A DNA stretch of 64,000 nt from Burkholderia sp. WAC0059 (GTDB lineage Bacteria > Pseudomonadota > Gammaproteobacteria > Burkholderiales > Burkholderiaceae): NCBI RefSeq assembly GCF_002870125.1, contig NZ_PNEO01000004.1, positions 124,001 through 188,000 of the forward strand, in the 5' to 3' direction. Positions 10,428-20,154 of the stretch are shown here, one piece after another. The notes below the pieces were generated by a model that was not told where the DNA came from, did not search any database, and saw only the letters and a program-made list of their open reading frames with translations. Numbering within the stretch: position 1 is the stretch's first letter; each line of letters opens with the position of its first letter. The position numbers were made by a program, and so were the translations under genes.

Positions 10428-10793
10428 TCAGACCGAGAACGACGAGCCGCAGCCGCAGGTCGTCGTCGCGTTCGGGTTCTTGATGACGAACTGGGCGCCG
10501 TTCAGGTCGTCCTTGTAGTCGATCTCGGCGCCGACGAGGTACTGGTAGCTCATCGAGTCGATCAGCAGCTCGACGCCGTTCTTGTTCATCACGGTGTCGT
10601 CCTCGTTGGTCGTCTCGTCGAACGTGAAGCCGTACTGGAAGCCCGAGCAGCCGCCGCCCTGCACGAACACGCGCAGCTTCAGGTCGGGATTGCCTTCTTC
10701 GTCGATCAGTTGCTTGACCTTGTCGGCCGCCGCGTCGGTGAAAACGAAGGGGCCCGGCATTTCGGTCACGGGGGTGTCGGTGACAGCGTTCAT
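10428..10793 (-). CDS. erpA: iron-sulfur cluster insertion protein ErpA
   Basis: An A-type carrier that delivers Fe-S clusters to apo-proteins. The product is 121 residues with the three conserved cysteines in [11 protein letters not shown] and the C-terminal CGCGSSFSV. ErpA rather than IscA is supported by the N-terminal [25 protein letters not shown] and by isolation from isc genes. The start at 10793 ([10 protein letters not shown]) is preferred over the in-frame start at 10928 because it follows a GAAG-type site and fits the usual length. TACAAT on the minus strand at 10825-10830 is a plausible -10 box. Confidence 0.95.
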   Translation of the reverse strand: MNAVTDTPVTEMPGPFVFTDAAADKVKQLIDEEGNPDLKLRVFVQGGGCSGFQYGFTFDETTNEDDTVMNKNGVELLIDSMSYQYLVGAEIDYKDDLNGAQFVIKNPNATTTCGCGSSFSV

Positions 10794-10907
10794 TCGAACT
10801 TCTCCAAAAGGGCTTTCAGCCAGTATTGTAGGACTGATCCCGCGATCGTGCTTTAGGCCCACTGAGCCAGGGGGTTCTCCGCGGGCGACTCGTCCGGCCC
10901 CATGACG

Positions 10908-10943
10908 AAAAAAGCCGCCCGTGCGCAAACGCGGGGCGGCTTT
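10908..10943 (-). terminator. terminator of the rplM-rpsI operon
   Basis: The inverted repeat AAAGCCGCCC / GGGGCGGCTTT is followed on the minus strand by a run of six T, about 50 bases after the rpsI stop. Confidence 0.8.
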
Positions 10944-10992
10944 CGCGACGTATCGCGCCGCGCCGGCAAGCCGGGGCGGACGCGAAAGGCGC

Positions 10993-11385
10993 TTAACGCT
11001 TCGAGAACTGCTTGCGGCGGCGTGCCTTGTGGAAACCGACCTTCTTCCGTTCCACTTCGCGCGCGTCGCGCGTCACGAAACCGGCGTGCGAAAGCGCCGG
11101 CTTGAGCGTCGCGTCGTAGTCCATCAGCGCGCGGGTGATGCCGTGGCGAACCGCACCGGCCTGACCCGTTTCGCCGCCGCCCGTCACGTTGACCTTGATG
11201 TCGAACGTGCTGGCGTGGTTCGTGAGTTCGAGCGGCTGGCGCACGATCATCAGCGAGGTTTCGCGCGAGAAGTAGTCGGCGATGGGCTTGCCGTTGACGA
11301 CGATGTCGCCCTTGCCGGCCTTGATGAAGACGCGGGCGACGGCGCTCTTGCGGCGGCCCGTGCCGTAATTCCAGTTACCGATCAT
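10993..11385 (-). CDS. rpsI: 30S ribosomal protein S9
   Basis: S9 binds 16S rRNA in the small-subunit head, and its basic tail reaches the P-site tRNA. It has 130 residues and the typical start [17 protein letters not shown], central [17 protein letters not shown], and the basic C-terminus ending RRRKQFSKR. It lies 11 bases after rplM, forming the universal rplM-rpsI operon. Confidence 0.98.
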   Translation of the reverse strand: MIGNWNYGTGRRKSAVARVFIKAGKGDIVVNGKPIADYFSRETSLMIVRQPLELTNHASTFDIKVNVTGGGETGQAGAVRHGITRALMDYDATLKPALSHAGFVTRDAREVERKKVGFHKARRRKQFSKR

Positions 11386-11396
11386 GTGGGCTCCCC

Positions 11397-11825
11397 TTAG
11401 ATCTCGAGCGCCTTCGGCTGTTGCGCCGAATGCGGATGCGTTGCTTCGGCGTAGACCTTCAGCTTCTTGATCATCGCGTAGCCGAGCGGGCCCTTCGGCA
11501 GCATGCCCTTGACCGCCTTCTCGAGCGCGCGGCCCGGGAAGCGTTCCTGCATCTTGCCGAACGTCGTTTCGTAGATGCCGCCCGGGTAGCCCGAGTGACG
11601 GTAGTACTTCTTGTCGGTCGTCTTGTTGCCCGTGACCTTGAGCTTGCCGGCGTTGATGACGATGATGAAATCACCGGTGTCGACGTGCGGGGTGAACTCG
11701 GGCTTGTGCTTGCCGCGCAGACGGCGTGCCACTTCGCTGGCGACACGGCCGAGAACCTTATCCGTCGCGTCAATCACGTACCATTCACGCGCCACCTCGT
11801 GGGCTTTTGCGGAAAACGTCTTCAT
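11397..11825 (-). CDS. rplM: 50S ribosomal protein L13
   Basis: L13 is an early-assembling large-subunit protein. It has 142 residues and typical segments [31 protein letters not shown] and [12 protein letters not shown]. It is first in the operon with rpsI and is preceded by a long untranslated leader and a good promoter at 11957-11985. Confidence 0.98.
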   Translation of the reverse strand: MKTFSAKAHEVAREWYVIDATDKVLGRVASEVARRLRGKHKPEFTPHVDTGDFIIVINAGKLKVTGNKTTDKKYYRHSGYPGGIYETTFGKMQERFPGRALEKAVKGMLPKGPLGYAMIKKLKVYAEATHPHSAQQPKALEI

Positions 11826-11956
11826 GATCGATCCAAAAAATATGCTGTGCCCTTCTTTTTTTCCTGCTTGTTAAAAGCGCTCGACTCCGAAAGAAGCGGC
11901 GCAGCGCAGGCTCTCCCTGTTCTTCTTCCGCGGGCATGGTGCGGAAAAAGCCCTGA

Positions 11957-11985
11957 ATTATAAAGGAAAACGCCGGGCTGGTCAA
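11957..11985 (-). promoter_or_regulatory. sigma-70 promoter of rplM-rpsI with a leader of about 125 bases
   Basis: On the minus strand TTGACC (11985-11980) and TATAAT (11962-11957) are separated by exactly 17 bases, close to consensus. Transcription would begin near 11950, leaving about 125 untranslated bases before the rplM ATG. In E. coli the rplM leader is a target of L13 autoregulation; whether this leader works the same way is not visible here. Confidence 0.7.
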
Positions 11986-12064
11986 AGCCTGCGCAACGGG
12001 CCGGCTGGAGAAGGGTGAAATTGGAGCGAAAACGGGGACGAGAAGCGAAGACAAAAAGCGGGGG

Positions 12065-12174
12065 GATGAAAAAAAGCCCGAGCGGGCTTGCCTGCTCGGG
12101 CTTAATCCACCTTTGGAGGAGGGTGGAGGAGACATGCTGAGGTGTCCAGACCGGGAAACCCGGCCCCACCGATG
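12065..12174 (-). ncRNA. putative small RNA with an anti-Shine-Dalgarno loop
   Basis: No ORF explains this minus-strand unit, yet it has a complete promoter just upstream and ends in an intrinsic terminator (AAGCCCGAGC / GCTCGGGCTT followed by seven T). Three stem-loops can be drawn. The first is 5' CCGGG-TTT-CCCGG enclosed by GGTG/CACC. The second is TCCACC/GGTGGA, whose loop displays CTCCTCC, complementary to ribosome-binding sites. The third is the terminator. Predicted length is about 110 nt. The layout resembles proteobacterial trans-acting sRNAs that use C-rich loops to block translation. I cannot assign it to a named family. Confidence 0.6.
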
Positions 12175-12180
12175 AAACGG

Positions 12181-12209
12181 ATTATAGGCCCCGGGCTTGT
12201 GCGCCGCAA
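12181..12209 (-). promoter_or_regulatory. sigma-70 promoter of the putative small RNA
   Basis: TTGCGG (12209-12204) and a perfect TATAAT (12186-12181) are separated by 17 bases on the minus strand. The expected start is near 12174. About 25 bases upstream of the -35 box is an imperfect palindrome, TTCACGATATGAA (12235-12247), a candidate regulator site. Confidence 0.65.
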
Positions 12210-12514
12210 GAGAATTTGCATAGCGAAATGAAAATTCACGATATGAAATTCCCAAAATCGGGAGGCCGCCGCGTGGTCCCGGATAAAGTCTTCAAGAAAT
12301 GCCCCGCTGGGCGCCCCGATAGCCGCCCCGCCCTGCCGCCCGGGACCAACCCTGTTGAATTCGCCGGGTCAATCATTCCTCTGCAGCACATGGCGCGCCG
12401 CAACATGCGCCCGGTCGCAACAAGAAGTTCCCTCGAGCGGACCCCGGACATACCAGCAGGATGATGAAGGCTACAATGCAGTCTCGAAAACAGGACATTC
12501 GCTGGGGAATACGC
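12210..12514. other. intergenic region between the small RNA promoter and the OsmC-like gene
   Basis: About 300 bases without a credible gene. The part near 12220-12255 is AT-rich for this genome and contains ATGAAAATTC and ATGAAATTCC as near-direct repeats. TACAAT at 12472-12477 is a good -10 candidate for the OsmC-like gene, giving a leader of about 30 bases. Nothing else was recognised. Confidence 0.4.
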
Positions 12515-12937
12515 ATGGAATGCAAGGTGAGCTGGATGGGGCAGGATGGCATGGCGTTCGCCGCCGAAACGGGCAGCGGTCATCTGGTCGCCATGGACGG
12601 CGCGCCCGAAGGCGGCGGCCGCAACCTTGCGCCGCGCCCGATGGAAATGGTGCTGCTCGGCACCGGAGGCTGCACGGCCTACGACGTCGTCATGATCCTG
12701 AAGAAGAGCCGCCAGGAGATCAGCGACTGCTCGGTCACGCTGAAGGCCGACCGCGCGAGCGAAGATCCGAAGGTGTTCACGAAGATCCACTTCCACTTCA
12801 CCGTGACGGGCAAAAACCTGAATCCGGCCACCGTCGAGCGGGCCGTCAACCTCTCGCACGACAAGTACTGCTCGGCGTCGATCATGCTCGCGAAGACGGC
12901 CGAGCTCACGCATTCGTTCGAGATCGTCGCCGCCTGA
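12515..12937 (+). CDS. OsmC family protein (YhfA-like)
   Basis: A 140-residue OsmC/Ohr-superfamily protein. The two cysteines that form the peroxidatic pair in the family are present, one in GTGGCTAYDVVMILKK and one in LSHDKYCSASIMLAK. The N-terminus MECKVSWMGQDGMAFAAETGSG resembles the YhfA group rather than Ohr, so organic hydroperoxide reduction is possible but not proven. The start at 12515 is preferred over upstream ATGs at 12461-12476 because the -10 box overlaps those. Confidence 0.88.
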   Translation: MECKVSWMGQDGMAFAAETGSGHLVAMDGAPEGGGRNLAPRPMEMVLLGTGGCTAYDVVMILKKSRQEISDCSVTLKADRASEDPKVFTKIHFHFTVTGKNLNPATVERAVNLSHDKYCSASIMLAKTAELTHSFEIVAA

Positions 12938-12968
12938 CACCTGACGGCAGGCCGGAGGCAAACCAAAG

Positions 12969-13006
12969 AAAAAGCCGGCGCGGTGTGAAACCGCGCCGGC
13001 TTTTTG
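12969..13006 (+). terminator. terminator after the OsmC-like gene
   Basis: A 14-base stem AAAGCCGGCGCGGT / ACCGCGCCGGCTTT is followed by TTT. On the opposite strand the A run gives T5, so it may also stop rnpB transcription. Confidence 0.8.
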
Positions 13007-13019
13007 CATGGATACGAAC

Positions 13020-13434
13020 GGCAAAGCGGGCCGATAAGCCGGATTCTGTGCACGCCGCGCGCCTTGCAGCGCGCGACGCGTGGCAGCCATTCCTCTAGGC
13101 GCGCCATTGCTGACGCGCTCAAGCTTCCTACCCGCAGACGAAACGGGGGCCCCGTCCTGCATCGCGAAGATGCGCGCCTGCCTACTTGGAATTGCTCCGG
13201 GTGGAGGTTACCGTGCCGGTCTGCGTCGCCGCAGCCGCGGTGCGCTCTTACCGCACCGTTTCACCCTTGCCTGATCCCGACCGAAGCCGGGCCATCGGCG
13301 GTTTGCTTTCTGTTGCCCTGTTCCGCGTGTCGCCACGGATGGCCGTTAGCCATCACCCTGCCCTGTGGAGTCCGGACTTTCCTCGCCCCCGTTGGCCGAA
13401 GCCGCCGGGGCCGCGACTGCCTGGCCCGCTTTGC
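13020..13434 (-). ncRNA. rnpB: RNase P RNA, class A
   Basis: This is the catalytic RNA of RNase P, which trims tRNA 5' leaders. The two ends pair as helix P1 (AAGCGGGCC at the 5' end, GGCCCGCTT at the 3' end). Universally conserved pieces are in order on the minus strand: GAGGAAAGTCCGG followed by GCTCC-type CR-I sequence, AGGGTGAAACGGTGCGG, AGTAGGCAG-type joining sequence, and the 3' signature CAGAATCCGGCTTATCGGCC. Length is about 415 nt. The gene begins about 10 bases after the DUF3025 stop; TAAGAT at 13448-13443 is a possible -10 box overlapping the end of that gene. Confidence 0.95.
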
Positions 13435-13445
13435 GAGTGGCGATC

Positions 13446-14330
13446 TTAACACGCGGGGCCGCGGCCCTCGTCTGCCTCGCGAACGCGCCGTCCCGCGCGA
13501 AAAACGGCCGGATCGTCGTAAAACGCCCCGGCCTCGTTCTGCGGCCACCAGCCGGGAATGCCGAGCACGGGCAGCGGCGCGAAACGACACCCGCTCAATG
13601 CGTCCTGTTCGAGCAGTGCGGCGGAAACGGCCGCGTCGAGCCACGCGTCGCGATCGGCCTGGGGCCAGGAGAAATAGTCCGGCGGCACCTCGACCACCCA
13701 CGCATGCGCCGTACAGGCCTTGAACGGCGCCATCAGCTTTTCGAGCAGCGCGTGGCCGAAGCCGCGCACCTCGCAGCGCGTCCCCCATGCGGCGCGCCCG
13801 GCGACGAACAGCGCGCCCCAATCGAAATCGCGTAAGGCTCGCGCGAGCGACGCGTCGGAGCAGGCGAACAGCACGGCGTTCTCGTCGAAGAGCGTCAGCG
13901 CGTCGCGCAACCTGCCGCGCGTCGGGCCGATGCCGAGCGCGTCGATGGCCGCCGACTGCCGCGCGTTCAGCACGTCCTTGATGCGCGGAAACGCGAACCA
14001 GACGAGCGCATTGAAGAAATCGTGGAGATTGTGCCGCGTCGGCACGCAGCCGGTAGCCGCGATGTGCACCTCGTAGGCCGAGCCCGGCGGCAGGGCCTCC
14101 TGCGCGATGAACGCGAGCGGACGGCCCCGCCCCGTAACCTGGCCCGACGCGCGCGCATCGGCGTTCAGTGCGTCGAGCAGATGTGTATGGCCCGTGAGCG
14201 CGGCCCGCTGCCAGCGCCGGCCGCGCTCGCCGAACGGCGCGAACCACGGCCGGCCCCAGTCGATGCCCGCGAAATCCACAGGCGAAATAGCCTGCCGTTT
14301 GCCGCGGGCGGGCGACGGCGTGGCGTCCAT
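13446..14330 (-). CDS. DUF3025 domain-containing protein
   Basis: A 294-residue protein of unknown function. The family is recognised by FIAQEALPPGSAYEVHIA, the conserved TRHNLHDFFNALVWFAFP and the C-terminal PVLGIPGWWPQNE. No signal peptide or membrane segments are seen. The ATG at 14330 (MDATPSPARG) lies 35 bases after the pyrC stop, so it is probably co-transcribed with pyrC. The same neighbourhood (pyrC, DUF3025, rnpB) is usual in related bacteria as far as I recall. Confidence 0.85.
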   Translation of the reverse strand: MDATPSPARGKRQAISPVDFAGIDWGRPWFAPFGERGRRWQRAALTGHTHLLDALNADARASGQVTGRGRPLAFIAQEALPPGSAYEVHIAATGCVPTRHNLHDFFNALVWFAFPRIKDVLNARQSAAIDALGIGPTRGRLRDALTLFDENAVLFACSDASLARALRDFDWGALFVAGRAAWGTRCEVRGFGHALLEKLMAPFKACTAHAWVVEVPPDYFSWPQADRDAWLDAAVSAALLEQDALSGCRFAPLPVLGIPGWWPQNEAGAFYDDPAVFRAGRRVREADEGRGPAC

Positions 14331-14365
14331 GCGTTCCGGCCGACCGTATGGCCCCGGCACGATGC

Positions 14366-15424
14366 TCAGACGAGACGCCAGCCGATCGGCTCGCCGCCGC
14401 GCAGCGGCACGACCGGCGTGTCGCCCGCCGACACCTCGGCCGGCAGCGTCCACGTATCGTGCTGCAGCGTCACGCGCTCGGCGCTGCGCGGCAGGCCGTA
14501 GAAATCGGCGCCGAAAAAGCTCGCGAAGCCTTCCAGCCGGTCCAGCGCGCCGGCCTTCTCGAACGCCTCGGCATAGAGCTCGAGCGCGTGCAGCGCCGTG
14601 TAGCACCCCGCGCAGCCGCACGCATGCTCCTTGAGTCCCTTCGGATGCGGCGCGCTGTCGGTGCCGAGGAAAAAGCGCGGATCGCCCGATGTCGCCGCCT
14701 CGACGAGCGCGACGCGATGCGTCTCGCGCTTGAGCACGGGCAGACAGTAGTAATGAGGCCGCACGCCGCCCTGAAAAATCGCGTTGCGGTTGTAGAGCAG
14801 GTGGTGCGCCGTGATCGTCGCGCCGAGCAGCCCCGGCTGCGCGCGGTCGGCCCGGATGTAGTCGACGGCGTCCTTCGTCGTGATGTGCTCGAACACGACC
14901 TTCAGCGCGGGAAAGTCGCGGCGCAGCGGCGTCATCACGCGGTCGATGAAGACCTTCTCGCGATCGAACAGGTCGATGTCGGGGTCCGTGACCTCGCCGT
15001 GCACGAGCAGCGGCATGCCGGTCTCCTGCATGGCCTCCAGTGCCTTCGCGCACTTGCGCAGGTCGGTCACGCCGGCGTCCGAATTGGTCGTGGCCCCGGC
15101 CGGATAGAGCTTCACGCCGTGCACGAAGCCGCTTTCACGCGCGCGGCGAATTTCGTCGGGCGGCGTGTTGTCGGTCAGGTAGAGCGTCATGAGCGGCTCG
15201 AAGCGCGCGCCGGCCGGCAGCGCGGCCAGAATCCGTCCGCGATAGGCGGCGGCCATGTCGGTCGTCGTGACGGGCGGCTTCAGGTTCGGCATGATGATCG
15301 CGCGGCCGAACTGGCGCGCGGTGTGGGGCAGCACGGCGGCCAGCATCGCGCCGTCGCGCACGTGCAGGTGCCAGTCGTCGGGGCGGGTCAGCGTGAGGGT
15401 AGCGGGAGCGGAAGAAGCGTTCAT
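14366..15424 (-). CDS. pyrC: dihydroorotase
   Basis: PyrC cyclises carbamoyl-aspartate to dihydroorotate in pyrimidine synthesis. It is the E. coli-like class II enzyme with 352 residues. Metal ligands are visible in order: [10 protein letters not shown] (HxH), the carboxylated lysine in GVKLYPAG, His in LVHGEVTD and VFEHITTKD, and the catalytic Asp in LGTDSAPH. It is divergent from the amidotransferase gene across a 292-base gap. Confidence 0.97.
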   Translation of the reverse strand: MNASSAPATLTLTRPDDWHLHVRDGAMLAAVLPHTARQFGRAIIMPNLKPPVTTTDMAAAYRGRILAALPAGARFEPLMTLYLTDNTPPDEIRRARESGFVHGVKLYPAGATTNSDAGVTDLRKCAKALEAMQETGMPLLVHGEVTDPDIDLFDREKVFIDRVMTPLRRDFPALKVVFEHITTKDAVDYIRADRAQPGLLGATITAHHLLYNRNAIFQGGVRPHYYCLPVLKRETHRVALVEAATSGDPRFFLGTDSAPHPKGLKEHACGCAGCYTALHALELYAEAFEKAGALDRLEGFASFFGADFYGLPRSAERVTLQHDTWTLPAEVSAGDTPVVPLRGGEPIGWRLV

Positions 15425-15716
15425 GGCGAAAGTGGCGCGGCGATGGGCGGCCGGACGACGAAAAGCGGACGATCGGGCATGGCAGGCTCTCTATCCCGCG
15501 CACCGAAGCGGTGCGCCGACGCTTCCCGAACCGTGGAACCGCGGGGCCGTGGCGCGCACGCCACGGCGAAACCGGCAGAAAGCCTCAACAGCCCGCTAAC
15601 GCCACGCCTGCAAAGCATCCGACAAATTTCGTTATTGGCCGCTCGGGGCTCGGTGATATGCTTGGAAATCGCCATTGTACCGGGTCATTCCCGCGCTTCG
15701 CCCCGCCCTTCGCACC

Positions 15717-16646
15717 ATGTGCCAACTTCTCGGAATGAACTGCGCCGCGCCGACGGACGTCACGTTCTCCTTCACGGGCTTCGCGGCGCGCGGCGGCGTC
15801 ACCGACCATCACGCAGACGGCTGGGGCATCGCGTTCTTCGAGGACAAGGCCTGCCGCCTGTTCATCGACCACGAGGCGTCGTCGCGCTCGCCGCTCGCCG
15901 AGATGCTGAAGCGCTACCCGATCAAGTCGCGCAACACGATCGCCCACATCCGCAAGGCGACGCAGGGCCATATCCTGCTCGAGAACTGCCACCCGTTCCA
16001 GCGCGAACTCTGGGGCCGCCACTGGATCTTCGCGCACAACGGCGACCTGCAGGACTTCAACCCCGTGCTCTCGGGCGTCTACCAGAACGTCGGCAACACC
16101 GACAGCGAGCTCGCTTTCTGCCTGCTGCTGCAGGGCCTGCGCAAGGCGTTTCCGGGCGCGCAGCCGCCGCTCGCCGAACTGTTCGACACGCTCGCCTCGC
16201 TCACGCGCGAGATCACGCAGTTCGGCGTGTTCAATTTCCTGATGTCGAACGGCCAGGCGCTGTTCGCGCACTGCTCGACGCACCTGTACTACCTCGTGCG
16301 CCGCTGGCCGTTCTCGACGGCGCATCTGGTCGACGCGGACGTGTCGATCGACTTCGCGAAGTACACGACGCCAGAGGATCGCGTCGCCGTCATCGCGACG
16401 CAGCCGCTGACCGACAACGAAGTGTGGACGCGTTTCGCGCCCGGCGATCTGCTGATGTTCCAGCACGGCGAGGTCATCGCACAGGCGAGCGTGCCCGTGC
16501 CGGAGCGGGTGCTCGAGAAGCTGCGCGACCCGTCGACGGACGCTTCGGCCTCGGCCGTCCGTCCCGAAACCGCCGAAACCGCCCGAATCGAGGCCGAAGC
16601 CCTCGACCTCGAAGCAAGCGACGACCGGGCCGCCGTGCAATCGTAG
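15717..16646 (+). CDS. class II glutamine amidotransferase
   Basis: A YafJ-like Ntn-hydrolase of 309 residues. After Met removal the nucleophile would be Cys2 (MCQLLGMN). Other conserved parts are HADGWGIAFFEDK, IAHIRKATQGHI, FAHNGDLQDF and NTDSELAFCLLL. The start at 15717 is required for the N-terminal cysteine, so the longer frame from 15675 is rejected. There is no synthase domain, so the acceptor of ammonia is unknown. The 292 bases upstream hold the divergent promoters with pyrC; nothing distinctive was found. Confidence 0.93.
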   Translation: MCQLLGMNCAAPTDVTFSFTGFAARGGVTDHHADGWGIAFFEDKACRLFIDHEASSRSPLAEMLKRYPIKSRNTIAHIRKATQGHILLENCHPFQRELWGRHWIFAHNGDLQDFNPVLSGVYQNVGNTDSELAFCLLLQGLRKAFPGAQPPLAELFDTLASLTREITQFGVFNFLMSNGQALFAHCSTHLYYLVRRWPFSTAHLVDADVSIDFAKYTTPEDRVAVIATQPLTDNEVWTRFAPGDLLMFQHGEVIAQASVPVPERVLEKLRDPSTDASASAVRPETAETARIEAEALDLEASDDRAAVQS

Positions 16647-16698
16647 GCGGGCGCGGGACGGGCCCAAGGCAGAGGCGAGCCGCCCGGACCCGCGTTCC

Positions 16699-17424
16699 TC
16701 AGTGCAGGATCTTCGCGAGAAAGTCCTTCGCGCGGTCCGACTTCGGATGAGCGAAGAAGTCTTCCTTGCGGTCGTCCTCGACGATGAGGCCCTGGTCCAT
16801 GAAGATCACGCGGTGCGCGACCTTCTTCGCGAAACCCATCTCGTGGGTCACGCACATCATCGTCATGCCTTCCTGCGCGAGTTCGACCATCACGTCGAGC
16901 ACCTCGTTGATCATCTCCGGGTCGAGCGCCGAGGTCGGCTCGTCGAACAGCATCGCGATCGGGTCCATCGACAATGCGCGCGCGATCGCAACGCGCTGCT
17001 GCTGACCGCCCGAAAGCTGGCCCGGAAACTTGTCCGCGTGCGCGCGCAGGCCGACGCGATCGAGCAGCCGCAGCCCCTTGTCGGCGGCTTCCTCCTTCGT
17101 GCGGCCGAGCACCTTCGTCTGCGCAAGCGTCAGATTCTCCGTGATCGACAGATGCGGAAACAGCTCGAAATGCTGGAACACCATGCCGACCTTCGAGCGC
17201 AGCGTCGAGAGGTTGGTGCGGCGGTCGCCCACCGATTCGCCGTTGACGAGAATCTCGCCCTGCTGGAACGGCTCGAGGCCGTTCACCGTCTTGATGAGCG
17301 TGGACTTGCCCGAGCCCGACGGTCCGCAGACCACGACCACCTCGCCCTTCTGCACTTCGGTCGAGCAGTCGGCCAGCACCTGGAACTGGCCGTACCACTT
17401 CGAAACGTTCCTGATCGAAATCAT
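16699..17424 (-). CDS. gltL: glutamate/aspartate-type amino acid ABC transporter, ATP-binding protein
   Basis: The 241-residue ATPase belongs to the polar amino acid uptake group. Walker A is [12 protein letters not shown], the signature is [15 protein letters not shown], Walker B is [12 protein letters not shown], and the switch His is in [10 protein letters not shown]. The ATG overlaps the stop of a short upstream frame (ATGA at 17424-17421), as expected if gltL had been coupled to a permease gene. The usual permease genes between gltI and gltL are absent here; only 113 bases separate the two. Confidence 0.93.
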   Translation of the reverse strand: MISIRNVSKWYGQFQVLADCSTEVQKGEVVVVCGPSGSGKSTLIKTVNGLEPFQQGEILVNGESVGDRRTNLSTLRSKVGMVFQHFELFPHLSITENLTLAQTKVLGRTKEEAADKGLRLLDRVGLRAHADKFPGQLSGGQQQRVAIARALSMDPIAMLFDEPTSALDPEMINEVLDVMVELAQEGMTMMCVTHEMGFAKKVAHRVIFMDQGLIVEDDRKEDFFAHPKSDRAKDFLAKILH

Positions 17425-17465
17425 CTTGCGACCTTTTTCTGAAGACCTTTCACGAGAGCCGCCGC
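17421..17465 (-). pseudogene. possible 3' remnant of a gltK permease gene
   Basis: The frame ending at the ATGA overlap with gltL reads [14 protein letters not shown] and stop, which resembles the basic C-terminal tail of His/Glu-type permeases. Upstream of this the same frame no longer looks like a permease. It could be the scar of a deletion of gltJ and most of gltK, or chance. The evidence is weak because only 14 codons are involved. Confidence 0.22.
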
Positions 17466-17537
17466 TGCAACGTGCACCGCGGGCGGCCGGCCCCTGCGAA
17501 CACTACCATCCCGACGGCTTTCGTGCCGGCAGGACAT

Positions 17538-18452
17538 TCAGTCCATCCAGTCCGACAGCGGGGCGATCACCCGGTCGTTCGGATTGCGGTACAACGCTTT
17601 CACATCATCGCTTTCCGGAAAATTCAGGTTCAGCCCGTTGGGCGGAATCGGCGAGAGAAACCACTTCCGGTAGATCCGCTCGGCCTCGCCCGAGGTCTCG
17701 ACCTTCGCGATCGCGTCGTTGACCACCTGCCGGAATCCGGGGTCGTCCTTGCGCATCATGCAGCCGTAGGCCTCGCGCGAGCGCGGCTTGCCGACGATCA
17801 CGAAGTCGCCGGGACGGCCCGACCGCGCCCGTTCGCCGGCCAGCAGCGCGTCGTCCATCATGAACGCAACGGCACGGCCTGTCGACAATGCCAAAAACGC
17901 GGTGTCGTGATCCTTCGCGCTGATGATGCGCATGTGCATGTCCTGCGTTTCGTTCATCCCGCGCAGCAGCCGCTCCGACGTCGTTCCCGCCGTCGTCACG
18001 ACGGTCTTGCCGCGCAGGTCGCGCCAGTCGCGGATGCCTGCGCCGCGCCGCGTCATGAGACGCGTGCCGATCACGAAGATCGAGTAGGAAAACGCGACGT
18101 CCTCGGCGCGCTCGGCGTCGTGGGTCGTCGAGCCGCATTCGAGATCGACGGTGCCGTTCTGCACGAGCGACATGCGGTTCTCCGGCGTGACCGGCGTGAG
18201 CGCCACCTTCAGGTCCGGCGCGTTCAGCCTGCGCTTCACGGCTTCGACGATCTGCGCCGCGAAGTCCTGCGAATAGCCGATCACGCCGCCCTTGCCGTCG
18301 TCGTACGAAAACGGAATCGACGCCTCCCGATACCCGAGCGCGATCACGCCCGTCTCGCGAATCCTCGCCAGCGTGTCCGATTCCTGCCCCTGCGCGCCGG
18401 CCGCCGCCGCACAGAAAACGGCCCACGCCAGCAGCGCCCGCCCTACCCTCAT
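17538..18452 (-). CDS. gltI: glutamate/aspartate ABC transporter substrate-binding protein
   Basis: A periplasmic SBP_bac_3 protein of 304 residues. The signal peptide is RALLAWAVFCAAAAGAQG. Mature-part motifs are TLARIRETGVIALGYREAS, IPFSYDD, GYSQDFAAQIVEAVK, DLECGSTTHDAER and GTTSERLL, typical of GltI. The ATG at 18452 has a strong site GAGGAGAAGG just upstream. The C-terminus carries about ten residues beyond the usual NPND end. It precedes gltL directly, with no permease genes. Placement beside gdhA supports glutamate as substrate. Confidence 0.9.
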   Translation of the reverse strand: MRVGRALLAWAVFCAAAAGAQGQESDTLARIRETGVIALGYREASIPFSYDDGKGGVIGYSQDFAAQIVEAVKRRLNAPDLKVALTPVTPENRMSLVQNGTVDLECGSTTHDAERAEDVAFSYSIFVIGTRLMTRRGAGIRDWRDLRGKTVVTTAGTTSERLLRGMNETQDMHMRIISAKDHDTAFLALSTGRAVAFMMDDALLAGERARSGRPGDFVIVGKPRSREAYGCMMRKDDPGFRQVVNDAIAKVETSGEAERIYRKWFLSPIPPNGLNLNFPESDDVKALYRNPNDRVIAPLSDWMD

Positions 18453-18572
18453 CGTCCTTCTCCTCGACCGCAACCGCCGCCAAGCTTACTAAAGCCCCGG
18501 GCCGGAAAGAATCCGGGCCGGCGAAATGTTGTATCCGCGCCATGCCGCAGCACGCCCGGAGACGGACGCCGC

Positions 18573-18604
18573 AAAAAAAGACGGCGCCGTGCACCGGCGC
18601 CGTC
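18573..18604 (-). terminator. terminator after gdhA
   Basis: A perfect 10-base stem GACGGCGCCG / CGGCGCCGTC with a five-base loop is followed on the minus strand by seven T. It sits between the gdhA stop and the gltI start, so gltI needs its own promoter. Confidence 0.8.
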
Positions 18605-18679
18605 CGCTTCCAGGTTTCCCGGGCTGAAGGGGCCCGGCACGCGTCGTCGGCCGGGGCCCGCCCCGCCCGCTTCGAGGAT

Positions 18680-19981
<1,302 letters not shown>

Positions 19982-20154
19982 GGATGCTCCAGCGGTCGGA
20001 TGAGTGGGTGCAATTGTCGAAAAACGCTCCGGCGAAATCCAATGCCGTTTGTTCATTCCGTTATGTTTTTCGCGCATAACGTCCGCGACGCGAAACCGGA
20101 CCGCGGACAGGCTCCGGAACGACGGCGCGAGCGAAGCGACGGACCGCGCCTCGC

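Noticed and set aside
12137..12180. Tiny plus-strand ORF with GGAGGA before ATG, opposite the small RNA
   Set aside because: Only about a dozen codons, fully explained as the complement of the C-rich loop of the minus-strand RNA.
17538..18452. gltI as a pseudogene
   Set aside because: Signal peptide, domain order and length are intact and the ribosome-binding site is strong. Only the neighbouring permease genes are missing.
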